Under the pieces are notes generated by a model, which worked only from the letters and a program-made list of their open reading frames with translations, made no database searches and had not been told where the DNA came from. From NCBI GenBank assembly GCA_947176475.1, contig CAMWQX010000004.1, positions 1-15,608 of the forward strand: DNA of 15,608 nucleotides, read 5' to 3'. Every line of letters starts with the position of its first letter. Position 1 is the stretch's first letter. This DNA comes from an uncultured Bacillota bacterium (GTDB lineage: Bacteria; Bacillota_I; Bacilli_A; RF39; UBA660). The translations under genes were made by a program, and so were the position numbers. This document shows positions 8,066 through 15,200 of this stretch, one piece after another.

Positions 8066-8625
8066 TATATCACCTTCCCTATAAGCATTACTTCTGGATT
8101 AAAAGCATGAAGTGATGCATGTTTTACATCAAATTTTTCTTTATCCATATCAAGAGGTATATGATAAAGAATGTAATAAAGCATATTGATTACTCCACGA
8201 TGAGTTACGATAACAGTATCACCATCAAGTTCTTTTATCTCATCTAACATTACTTTAATGCGCGTATATAAATCAATTAATGATTCACCACCTGGGTATT
8301 TGGTATCAATATCGACATCGCGCAAATATTCAGGAAATAATACACTCGCTTTTTCTTTTAACAAACCATTTAATTCGCCCTTATTTTGTTCACGAAAACG
8401 ATAATCTTTTTTAACATCTATGTCATAATATTGACCAAGAATACTTGCAGTCGTATTGCTTCTTTCTACTCCTGATGAAATAATGTGCTTAGGAATAATT
8501 CCTAGAGCATTCATTTCCTCAATAGTTTTTCGAACTTGTTCTACTCCCTCATCAGTTAAATCTACTTCACTCCATCCCCCAATGTATCTTTCATCATCTA
8601 AACCATGTCTTAAAAAATAAATCAT
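8065..8625 (-). CDS. Histidine phosphatase family protein
   Basis: This 186-residue member of the phosphoglycerate-mutase-like histidine phosphatase superfamily is probably a small-molecule or nucleotide phosphatase in the cytoplasm. The catalytic set is intact: RHG at residues 6-8 (nucleophilic His7), LTDEG at 23-27, SSGVERSNTTA at 50-60 with the phosphate-binding Arg55, an acidic cluster REQNKGELNG at 78-87 carrying the likely proton donor, PGGES at 111-115 and the second histidine in THRG (His142). No signal peptide is present. GAGGAGG lies just upstream of the ATG. It is first in an operon with a kinase-CYTH fusion and a thymidylate-kinase-like gene, so a nucleotide (mono)phosphate substrate is a reasonable inference; a glycolytic mutase role is unlikely given size and context. 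Confidence 0.9.
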   Translation of the reverse strand: MIYFLRHGLDDERYIGGWSEVDLTDEGVEQVRKTIEEMNALGIIPKHIISSGVERSNTTASILGQYYDIDVKKDYRFREQNKGELNGLLKEKASVLFPEYLRDVDIDTKYPGGESLIDLYTRIKVMLDEIKELDGDTVIVTHRGVINMLYYILYHIPLDMDKEKFDVKHASLHAFNPEVMLIGKVI

Positions 8626-8661
8626 ATATCCTCCTCTTAATAATTATTTTTAGTTTTGGTT

Positions 8662-8706
8662 TTATATAAACCGCGGAAATTCATAGATACTATTTTTGAT
8701 TATCAT
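8662..8706 (-). CDS. Possible 14-residue leader peptide
   Basis: A short frame (MIIKNSIYEFPRFI then TAA) lies in the 5' leader of the phosphatase-kinase operon, 36 bases before the phosphatase ATG. An AAAGGATG-type ribosome binding site is about 8 bases before its ATG, and it starts about 40 bases after the predicted transcription start. It could be a translated leader peptide, the stub of a deleted gene, or chance. I see no attenuator stem after it. Confidence 0.3.
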   Translation of the reverse strand: MIIKNSIYEFPRFI

Positions 8707-8731
8707 TTGGTCATCCTTTCTTTTGTGTCAT

Positions 8732-8783
8732 ATATACACTTATCTTATATTTGTATTATATGCGTATAATATACACTTGTCAA
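8732..8783 (-). promoter_or_regulatory. Consensus promoter with operator-like repeats
   Basis: TTGACA (8778-8783), a 17-base spacer and TATAAT (8755-8760) form a perfect sigma-A consensus promoter. A 7-bp inverted repeat with a 4-base centre (8754-8771) covers the -10 box and half the spacer. The 10-mer AAGTGTATAT occurs twice in direct orientation, at 8769-8778 (abutting the -35) and 8732-8741 (about +7 to +16), 37 bases apart. This layout is typical of a strong promoter under repression, but the regulator is not identified in the window. Confidence 0.7.
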
Positions 8784-8803
8784 TATATTTTTTAAAAAAA
8801 GAC

Positions 8804-8832
8804 ATAAAAAAAGAATCTTTTTTAAGATTCTT
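8804..8832 (-). terminator. Intrinsic terminator after the 191-residue gene
   Basis: A 9-bp perfect stem (AAGAATCTT / AAGATTCTT, 8811-8819 with 8824-8832) with a 4-base loop is followed by a U-run (8804-8810) on the minus strand, 12 bases after the stop. Confidence 0.92.
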
Positions 8833-8843
8833 GTCATTTTATT

Positions 8844-9419
8844 TTAAGCTGCTAAGGCTTTCCCTTCTGGTTCTTCCTCTTTCTTCTTGGCAGATTTGTC
8901 GGAATTAGCATTCTTTTCTTGCATTTTTTCTAATAGATCTTCTAGCAATTCTTCCATGCCAGCAACTTGTAAACTCCAAAACAATAATGAGGCATACCAG
9001 CTATTTTTAGAATATAGACCTCTTACAATATTCTCAGCTTCACTACCTTCCGCTTTTTTTGCAGTTTCATTAACCAATGTTTCGCACTTTGGCATTCTCC
9101 CCGATTCTTGAAGATAAGTGACTAGACATTCCATAATAGCATTGTAACTATCTCTTGAGGCTTCACTGAAAGCTCTGCCATAATCATCATCAGAGATTTT
9201 TCCTTTACTAATACTTGTACTTACATTTTCTTGAGATGGATCATAACGCGTTGCAAAAACCCAAGTATGAGCAAAATTTACACAAGCAGCAAAAACTCCT
9301 TCATATTCCCAAAGGTCACGAGTTTTACGATCAACAATAACTGTTCTTCCACTTTTGCTATCTTTTTCAATGGTGTATTTATCATATAAAGTCTTTAAAG
9401 TATCAAAGCTATAATTCAT
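8844..9419 (-). CDS. Hypothetical protein, 191 residues
   Basis: I do not recognise this protein. Start ATG 9419-9417 is chosen because AAGGAG (9428-9433) lies 8 bases upstream, while the in-frame ATG at 9443 overlaps the predicted -10 box and could not be on the transcript. The sequence has an N-terminal region with alternating polar and aromatic residues (YSFDTLKTLYDKY), a central tryptophan-containing part (LWEYEGVFAACVNFAHTWVF), an acidic helical part, a hydrophobic aromatic helix (SWYASLLFWSLQVAGMEELL), and a charged Lys/Glu/Ala tail that looks disordered. No signal peptide is evident. It is monocistronic, with its own promoter and a strong terminator, so it is probably expressed and regulated on its own. 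Confidence 0.78.
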   Translation of the reverse strand: MNYSFDTLKTLYDKYTIEKDSKSGRTVIVDRKTRDLWEYEGVFAACVNFAHTWVFATRYDPSQENVSTSISKGKISDDDYGRAFSEASRDSYNAIMECLVTYLQESGRMPKCETLVNETAKKAEGSEAENIVRGLYSKNSWYASLLFWSLQVAGMEELLEDLLEKMQEKNANSDKSAKKKEEEPEGKALAA

Positions 9420-9441
9420 ATCATCTACTCCTTGTATCATC

Positions 9442-9471
9442 ATTATAGCATAAGAAAACTTTTGTAGACAA
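9442..9471 (-). promoter_or_regulatory. Extended -10 promoter for the 191-residue gene
   Basis: TATAAT (9442-9447) is preceded by TGC, an extended -10. A weak -35, TTGTCT (9466-9471), lies 18 bases upstream. The expected start near 9435 leaves a very short leader of about 15 bases with AAGGAG in it. Confidence 0.7.
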
Positions 9472-9498
9472 TAAAAAATAAATCATTATGACTTATTT
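9470..9498 (-). terminator. Intrinsic terminator after the methyltransferase-like gene
   Basis: A 10-bp stem with one G-U pair (AAATAAGTCA / TGATTTATTT, 9476-9485 with 9489-9498) and a 3-base loop is followed by a U-rich tract on the minus strand. It begins directly after the stop codon and partly overlaps the next promoter's -35. Confidence 0.72.
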
Positions 9499-10662
9499 TT
9501 AATATATTTTTGTACCAAATAGCTTACTTAAGGCTTTAATTCCGGGGTCTGATGTAGCTTGATTCCCAGCTACTTGGTTTAAAAATGTAATCATTTTGTC
9601 CATTTTTTTATCACTATCATTTTGATACTCAGCGGATAACTGAGGATGGGATAAATACCATGCACGTAAGATATCGCGCATATCATCTAGGCGAACTAAC
9701 TCCTGTAAATCATGCTTTGTTGATATATCTGTATTATCTAATATATCTTTGGCAATAATATTGGCATATTCAAATAGGAAACTTCGAGCATTCTTGTAGT
9801 CAGAAAATTGTTCAAGAAGGCACTTGCGAAATAAATCTTTTAAAGTTGGTTCTAACCAATAAGAGAAATGAACATCGGGATAAGCACTTTCTATTACTAG
9901 ACATGGCAAATATCTCGGAAGCATGTCGAGAGTATCACGCCAAATATCAATATTAATATAGTCAAATCGCGACAAATCATTATTTTGCAAATATTCTATA
10001 GCATCACTTTCAACTATTGTTATTTTATCTTTGTTTTTAAATTGAGGAAGAATGTGTTCTTTAAACATAGTAATAATGTCCGGATTCAATTCGACAATTG
10101 TTATACTTTCGACATCTTCCTTTATGGATAACATATAAGCAACATAGCCTAATCCACACCCACAAATGCAAACATTTCCTTGAGCTTCATCAATAAATTC
10201 TTTAAAGCTTTCAATTTCTGATGGTTCTACTGTCATCCAGCAAGTTTGATTTTTACCTTTACTCTCAGCAATACCTGGTAAGCGAAGTGGGCGATCACAA
10301 ATAAAATAACTATCAATAGACATAAATGTTTCTAAATCTCTAGTTTTCTCTTTATAAAGCATGACAGTATCGGCAGGAATGACACGCTTTCGCCCCATTT
10401 CGATATTTTTAATATTCACCTTAGGTACTTTAATATCTCTTAGATAAGCATTATTCATGATTTCTTCTTTAGTAAGGTTCGTTATCATACTTCTTATTTC
10501 TGGACACTTTCCAACACGGATAAATTCTTCAATCATCTCATTTCCATGAATAAATCCACCTTCAACATTGCCAGCAAACATGTCACTTAAGTAACTTTCT
10601 CTTTCCATTATGTAGGCAATGTCATTTTTCAAATCATTCATTTTGCGGTTATTGGCTATCAT
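9499..10662 (-). CDS. Class I SAM-dependent methyltransferase-like protein
   Basis: This 387-residue cytoplasmic protein has a central Rossmann-type domain. Residues about 162-178 carry the SAM-binding loop as VCICGCGLGYVAYML (motif I, G-x-G-x-G with Cys in place of the first acidic or small residue), then ITIVELNPDII with the acidic residue at the end of strand 2, IVESDAIEYL, and DYINIDIWRD as motif IV. The spacing resembles spermidine-synthase/methyltransferase folds. The N-terminal ~160 residues (MERESYLSDMFAGNVEGGF onward) and the C-terminal ~110 are not familiar and may bind substrate. AGGGGAG lies 6 bases before the ATG. It stands alone between two terminators, with its own promoter. 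Substrate is unknown; some members of this fold do not methylate, so activity is inferred. Confidence 0.8.
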   Translation of the reverse strand: MIANNRKMNDLKNDIAYIMERESYLSDMFAGNVEGGFIHGNEMIEEFIRVGKCPEIRSMITNLTKEEIMNNAYLRDIKVPKVNIKNIEMGRKRVIPADTVMLYKEKTRDLETFMSIDSYFICDRPLRLPGIAESKGKNQTCWMTVEPSEIESFKEFIDEAQGNVCICGCGLGYVAYMLSIKEDVESITIVELNPDIITMFKEHILPQFKNKDKITIVESDAIEYLQNNDLSRFDYINIDIWRDTLDMLPRYLPCLVIESAYPDVHFSYWLEPTLKDLFRKCLLEQFSDYKNARSFLFEYANIIAKDILDNTDISTKHDLQELVRLDDMRDILRAWYLSHPQLSAEYQNDSDKKMDKMITFLNQVAGNQATSDPGIKALSKLFGTKIY

Positions 10663-10689
10663 TTTAATCTCCCCTTTAAGTCGTAAGTT

Positions 10690-10717
10690 ATTCTAGCATA
10701 GATTGATTTATTTGCAA
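10690..10717 (-). promoter_or_regulatory. Promoter of the methyltransferase-like gene
   Basis: TTGCAA (10712-10717), a 16-base spacer and TAGAAT (10690-10695) preceded by TGC (extended -10). The expected start is near 10683, giving a leader of about 20 bases that includes AGGGGAG. Confidence 0.65.
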
Positions 10718-10748
10718 ATAAAAAACTATTCGCAATGAATAGTTTTTT
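10713..10748 (-). terminator. Intrinsic terminator of the infC-rpmI-rplT operon
   Basis: A 12-bp stem (10720-10731 with 10737-10748) with a 5-base loop ATTGC on the minus strand is followed by a U-rich tail. It starts 2 bases after the rplT stop. The A-run on the other side makes it look bidirectional, but no plus-strand gene needs it. Confidence 0.9.
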
Positions 10749-10750
10749 TG

Positions 10751-11287
10751 TTATTTACTTAAAACTTCTACTAATTCAGCTTTTTTCATAGATGTTGCGC
10801 CTTCAATTCCACGAGATGCAGCCATTTCTTTTAATTCAGCAACTGTTAATTTAGAAATATCAGCACTTTCTTCTTTTGGAGCCGCAGCAACTTCTTTGTT
10901 AGCTTTAGCTACTTCAGTTTTAGAAACTTTACCAGCTAGAGCATCTTTAGCAATATTTACATAATTTGTGAATAATGCTGGATTATCAATAGCTACTTCA
11001 CTTAACATCTTTCTGTTGATTTCAACACCGGCTTTACTTAATCCATTGATGAATAGAGAATAACTAATGTCATTCATACGACATGCAGCGTTGATACGTG
11101 TAATCCATAATTTACGGAAATTACGTTTATTTTGCTTTCTGTCTCTATAAGCATATGCTCCACTATGGAATAATTGTTCTTGAGCAGTTTTATAAAGTCT
11201 GTGTTTAGAACCAAAATATCCTTTAGCTTTTTTTAATACTTTTCTACGTCTGTTTTTAGCAACAGATCCACCTTTAACTCTTGTCAT
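10751..11287 (-). CDS. rplT: 50S ribosomal protein L20 with C-terminal Rho_N-like extension
   Basis: L20 binds 23S rRNA early in assembly of the large subunit and, in Firmicutes, represses its own operon through the leader. Residues 1-118 match the family throughout: RVKGGSVAKNRRRKVLKKAK, YFGSKHRLYKTA, AYRDRKQNKRNFRKLWITRI, and NRKMLSEVAIDNPALF. Typical L20 ends near residue 118; this one has 178. The addition is an Ala/Lys/Glu linker (119-140) followed by DISKLTVAELKEMAASRGIE and TSMKKAELVEVLSK, a Rho_N/SAP-like helix-extended-helix nucleic-acid-binding motif. The reading frame is open throughout with no sign of frameshift, and a terminator follows immediately. The ribosome binding site AAGGTGAAG overlaps the rpmI stop codon. 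The L20 call is certain; the extra domain's role is unknown. Confidence 0.97.
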   Translation of the reverse strand: MTRVKGGSVAKNRRRKVLKKAKGYFGSKHRLYKTAQEQLFHSGAYAYRDRKQNKRNFRKLWITRINAACRMNDISYSLFINGLSKAGVEINRKMLSEVAIDNPALFTNYVNIAKDALAGKVSKTEVAKANKEVAAAPKEESADISKLTVAELKEMAASRGIEGATSMKKAELVEVLSK

Positions 11288-11298
11288 TATACTTCACC

Positions 11299-11487
11299 TT
11301 AGATGACATTTTTTAATCTGTCAGCTATTCCTTTCGCTAATTGTCCTTGTTTTCTTCTTTGTCTAACTTGCTTAGTTGAATCCTTCGCAGTTTGGTGATT
11401 TCCACCACTCTTTTTGTAAGTTATTAAACCACTTTTATGTTTCTTTAAAACTTTTTTTGTAGCTTTATGTGTCTTTTGTTTTGGCAT
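11299..11487 (-). CDS. rpmI: 50S ribosomal protein L35
   Basis: This 62-residue, very basic protein of the large ribosomal subunit begins MPKQKTHKATKKVLKKHKSG, the hallmark MPK-KTH start of L35, and keeps the central S-K-S/T-KQ-R-R-K pattern (NHQTAKDSTKQVRQRRK). Its length is close to the usual 64-66. It lies between infC and rplT, the conserved gene order. AGGAGG is 7 bases upstream of the ATG and overlaps the infC stop TAG, so translation of the two genes is likely coupled. Some positions (QTAKD for the usual ILANK or similar) are divergent, but nothing suggests loss of function. Confidence 0.97.
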   Translation of the reverse strand: MPKQKTHKATKKVLKKHKSGLITYKKSGGNHQTAKDSTKQVRQRRKQGQLAKGIADRLKNVI

Positions 11488-11498
11488 ATAAAATCCTC

Positions 11499-12038
11499 CT
11501 ATATTTCTTTCTTTGGTGCTAATATCATTAGCATAGTACGTCCCTCAAGTTTAGGATTACTTTCAATAGTAGCATAGTCATTTAGCGCTTCAGCAAAACG
11601 AAGCATTACTTCTGTTCCTAAATCAGTATGAGCCATTTGTCTTCCTTTAAAACGTATTGTAACTTTAATTTTATGTCCTTTTTCAAGATAACTTTGGGCA
11701 TTACGACGACGTGTCTCAAAGTCTCCAATATCAATATTGTATGATAATTGATATTCCTTCATATCTTTGTTACTTTCACGTTGTTTCTTTAAAGCTTCTT
11801 TTTGTTTTTTAGATTTCTCATACTTAAATTTGTTATAGTCCATTATTTTGGCAACTGGACGTTCGGCACCTGAATTCATTAACACTAAATCTAATCCAGC
11901 AAAGTTTGCTATTGTTAAGGCATCGGCTAATTGTTTAGTACCCATTTGTTCTCCATTTGGTCCTATTACCATTAATTCAGGAACTTTGATTTGCTCATTG
12001 ATTAGTAAATCATCACTTTTTTTGTTTACGTTTGCTAT
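11499..12038 (-). CDS. infC: Translation initiation factor IF-3, ATA start
   Basis: IF-3 binds the 30S subunit and checks start codon and initiator tRNA. From ATA 12038-12036 the protein is 179 residues, normal for the family: an N-terminal domain with DLLINEQIKVPELMVIGPNG (residues 10-29), a lysine-rich linker (KFKYEKSKKQKEALKKQRES), and a C-terminal domain with IRFKGRQMAHTDLG and SNPKLEGRTMLMILAPKK. The first ATG (11972) would delete the conserved LINEQI--PEL segment, so it is not the start. No ATG, GTG or TTG lies in frame between the upstream stop TAA and that ATG. GGAGGTG (12046-12052) is placed 7 bases before ATA. infC is known to use AUU or similar poor codons so that IF-3 can restrain its own synthesis. 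The gene heads the infC-rpmI-rplT operon. Confidence 0.95.
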   Translation of the reverse strand: MANVNKKSDDLLINEQIKVPELMVIGPNGEQMGTKQLADALTIANFAGLDLVLMNSGAERPVAKIMDYNKFKYEKSKKQKEALKKQRESNKDMKEYQLSYNIDIGDFETRRRNAQSYLEKGHKIKVTIRFKGRQMAHTDLGTEVMLRFAEALNDYATIESNPKLEGRTMLMILAPKKEI

Positions 12039-12052
12039 AAATACGCACCTCC

Positions 12053-12211
12053 ATTAAAATTATAATAAAAAGTGAATACAATTGTATCCACTTAAAAACC
12101 TAGTATAATAATATTTATAATTAAAAATTAATGTTATTATTCTCTTGGCTTTTTACCTAGTGCTACTTGGCTACTCAGGTGGATATATACAATCGCTTTC
12201 CTTTTTAAAAC
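12053..12211 (-). ncRNA. Structured attenuator leader of infC operon (L20-leader-like)
   Basis: About 155 bases of untranslated leader separate the promoter from infC. The segment TTGTATATATCCACCT (12178-12193) can pair with AAGTGGATACAA (12082-12093), which is also the 5' arm of the terminator hairpin, so the two structures exclude each other. Nested inside are an AAAAAGCC / GGTTTTT helix (12147-12154 with 12094-12100, one bulge) and an AU-rich AATAATA/TATTATT helix, giving a multi-branch antiterminator. Firmicutes infC operons are known to be controlled by L20 binding to such a leader. The match to the L20 family is by position and architecture, not by consensus search. Confidence 0.75.
12064..12093 (-). 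terminator. Leader terminator (attenuator) upstream of infC
   Basis: A near-perfect palindrome (12070-12093, 12-bp arms with one G-U pair) is followed on the minus strand by a run of U (12065-12069). It sits between the promoter and infC, only 12 bases before the infC ribosome binding site, so it must be conditional. Confidence 0.85.
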
Positions 12212-12217
12212 AATATG

Positions 12218-12245
12218 ATTATATCATATATTTATGAACTGTCAA
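12218..12245 (-). promoter_or_regulatory. Promoter of infC-rpmI-rplT operon
   Basis: Perfect TTGACA (12240-12245) and perfect TATAAT (12218-12223) are separated by 16 bases; transcription should start near 12211. Strength suits a ribosomal protein operon. Confidence 0.88.
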
Positions 12246-12279
12246 GGCTATTTTTCAATATTTTTCGCATAAATAGCGT

Positions 12280-15200
12280 TTATTTTAGTTTTATTAGGCG
12301 TTTTAATTCCGATTTATCAATTATATAAAAACCATTATTCTCTATTAGAAGAGGAAGATTAACTTCTTTTTTATCAAGAATATAAAGAATCTTAGCAAGA
12401 TTCTCGGAGCTATATTCATTGACTAAAACACCTTTAGCTTTACTTAATTCTATGTAATCTAACACTTGTAACTCCCCTGACCCGCCTTCTGTACGAATCG
12501 GATATCGGCTATCACGGAATGATGCAAATGAAGAGGTTTGTTGAAGTTTAAATGCCGTTTGAAAGGCACATAAATTTTGATCTAAGACGAATCCTTCACT
12601 ATGGGATAGACCTTTAAATAAATCAGAAGAAAGAGAGGCAATACAAATAAAGTGCGAACCGTTAGTTCCCCCTCCTCCATCGTGATGGCCAAAGGAGGAA
12701 GATGTTATAGCTCCATCATAGACAATATGTCCAAAATTCTTTATACTTCGTGGGGTATGATAATAATCTTCCGGACTAATTTGACTAAATACTTCTCTTA
12801 CATTGGTTAAGTATTCTTTAAGAGTGTCTTTATCAATTTCATAATTTTCTTTATTTAATAAGTAATCTAAGCCTTCATAATTATGCGTAATAATGTTAGT
12901 TTTTTTTATTAAAGACTCAACATTAATAGATAAGTAAGACGATATAGAATTAGATATACCCTCGTTAATAGTTCGGTAAAATAAATCATAACTGCCATCT
13001 TCTTTATAACCAATCATCCAATCTTCGCCAATAAAACCATCGACATATTTATTGATAAGTGGTGTATATTTTTTATTGGTAAAAAGACAATAGTCAAAAT
13101 AGATGGAATTGATTAGGCTTTGGAGATGTTCTTCAGACCAATCATCAAATCGCGTAATCTTTTTTGGTTTATAGGTGTAAAAATGTTTAGTATCAGAGGT
13201 ATCTATGGATTTGGTTAAATCACCATATAAGACATATTGAGTATCTTTAGAATCATCTAAATATAAATTTTCTGAATTATTAGGTTTAAAATTAGCTATA
13301 TGATAATCTGTTACTTTTCTTAATTGCTCAAATGGTTTATTTAGCATATCTATTTTATTTTTTCCACAAATAACTACTTTAAGTGGTTGTTTTTCTTCTC
13401 TGGTAGATGTTTTAATGAATTCTTCTGTGGCTTTTAAGTAAAGGTTCATAATGACATTTTCATGATTAGGTATTTTTAATGCCTCATCAGTTATTTCAAT
13501 ATTATCAAAACACAAAAGTTCGCCAGCACGCCATAGCCAACTATAGGCAACTATTTTATCATTAAGCATTACTTTAAAAAAGCGCCCGTGAGGATTAATG
13601 GCTCCATGAAAAAGACAACTTGCCGCTTTTCCAGCGGGTGTTAGACAACTAGATCCTTTACTATCAGGGTAAAGATAATTACCTATTCCATTGGAAATAA
13701 TTTCTGGGCTGCGCATATTAACGGTTTCATAAGTTAAATTTTGATAACTGCCACATACATCAGGAATTGATGAATATTCTCTTAGACGATAATCATTATA
13801 TAATTTTATTCCTTCTATTTTATTGTCAATGGGTTCACCTTTGCTTACTAAATCCAAAAGTAATAAGTTATTCTTTAGGCAGGCTACATTAGGCAATAAA
13901 GCATATTCAAAGGAGTTAATTCTTTTGATAATTTTTTTCATGGTCATATTGGGATAATTTTCCTCTTTTAGATGCTTGAATATTTTGAAAATAAGATTTA
14001 GATTATTTTCATTTTCTTTAAAAGCATGAGGGTCTTTTAAGATAAAATTTAAAAATACGATTCTTTCCTCTTCATCTTTATATTTTATTTTACTTATACG
14101 AATTAGTACTTCATCAGATATTCCATGTTGCAATAATTTTTTGCAATTTTCATAGCCAAATGAAGAAATTAAGTAAATGGCATTAATGGCACATCTATCC
14201 TTGGGATTATGAATAAGGTAACTTACTACAGATTCCTCGTCAGTTTGATCGAGAATCATTTGTTTTATTTCCATATATTGTTTAGTAACATAGGAGTTAA
14301 TATTGTCTAATGTAACTTTAGGCGACCCCTTAAATTGAATTATTTCATTGGTTTTAAAATAATGAAATAAAGATTCAAGAGTGGTAATTTGGACCATATC
14401 AAGTAAGGATTGACCTTCAATCAAGCGATTAAAAAGACGTTTAAAAATGAAGATATATTTATCGACATCAAAGGGATAAGTTGAACGGCAAAATGATAGG
14501 TATATATCTAGTAACTTGTTGTATAAAGGATGATTTCTTACATCTTTTTTTGGTAAAGTATGTAAATATTTTAGATTAGCAAAAAATTCATTAGATAAAA
14601 CACTAGTAGCTGGTATGACACTTGGATTTATATTATCGATAATAAATTGCTCTTGTTTTTTTATTAAACCAATATAATCAGTTAAAGAATTTGCCTTCTT
14701 AAATCTTTTTATTAGTTCGAAAAATATAGGTCCATAAAATTGATAACTATTAAAAGGATATTTGTTGGTAAAATTGGGAGAAAAATCGGTGTCATAAGAT
14801 ATGGCATCTTGAATAATTGTTTTTATCAGTTCCAATTCGCCCTTTTCATATAAATCAGCAAATATCTCTTCTAATGTTACCCATTTGACATTATGACAAA
14901 AACCATATAGAGGAATCTTATATTTTTCTTCACTATAAAAAACAAAGCTTATATCATCTTTAAAATAACGGTATAAAAGTATCTTTAGTTCTTTTTCTTT
15001 ATAACATCCAGCAAGAGAATATACTTTTTTCTTAAATACGTCCTCTTTGTAGTATCTATCAGCAATCAGTTGATATTCAATGTCACTGATAGGATAGTCA
15101 TCAGTTGATTCATGTTCGTAAAAAGAGATGTAATGCTTTTTAAAGCACTTTTTTAACTCATCTTTTTTAAGTTGGATAAATTCTAAAGCAGAATCGTAAT

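Noticed and set aside
9420..9443. Upstream ATG of the 191-residue gene
   Set aside because: The ATG overlaps the TATAAT at 9442-9447; the ATG at 9419 has AAGGAG at correct distance.
11499..11972. infC starting at the first ATG (157 residues)
   Set aside because: It lacks the conserved N-terminal LINEQI--PEL segment and has no ribosome binding site at that ATG; the ATA start at 12038 fits both.
12247..12277. Terminator for the 1074-residue gene
   Set aside because: GCTATTT/AAATAGC arms form a hairpin with a long loop, but no U-run follows and it runs into the infC -35 box; not a credible intrinsic terminator.
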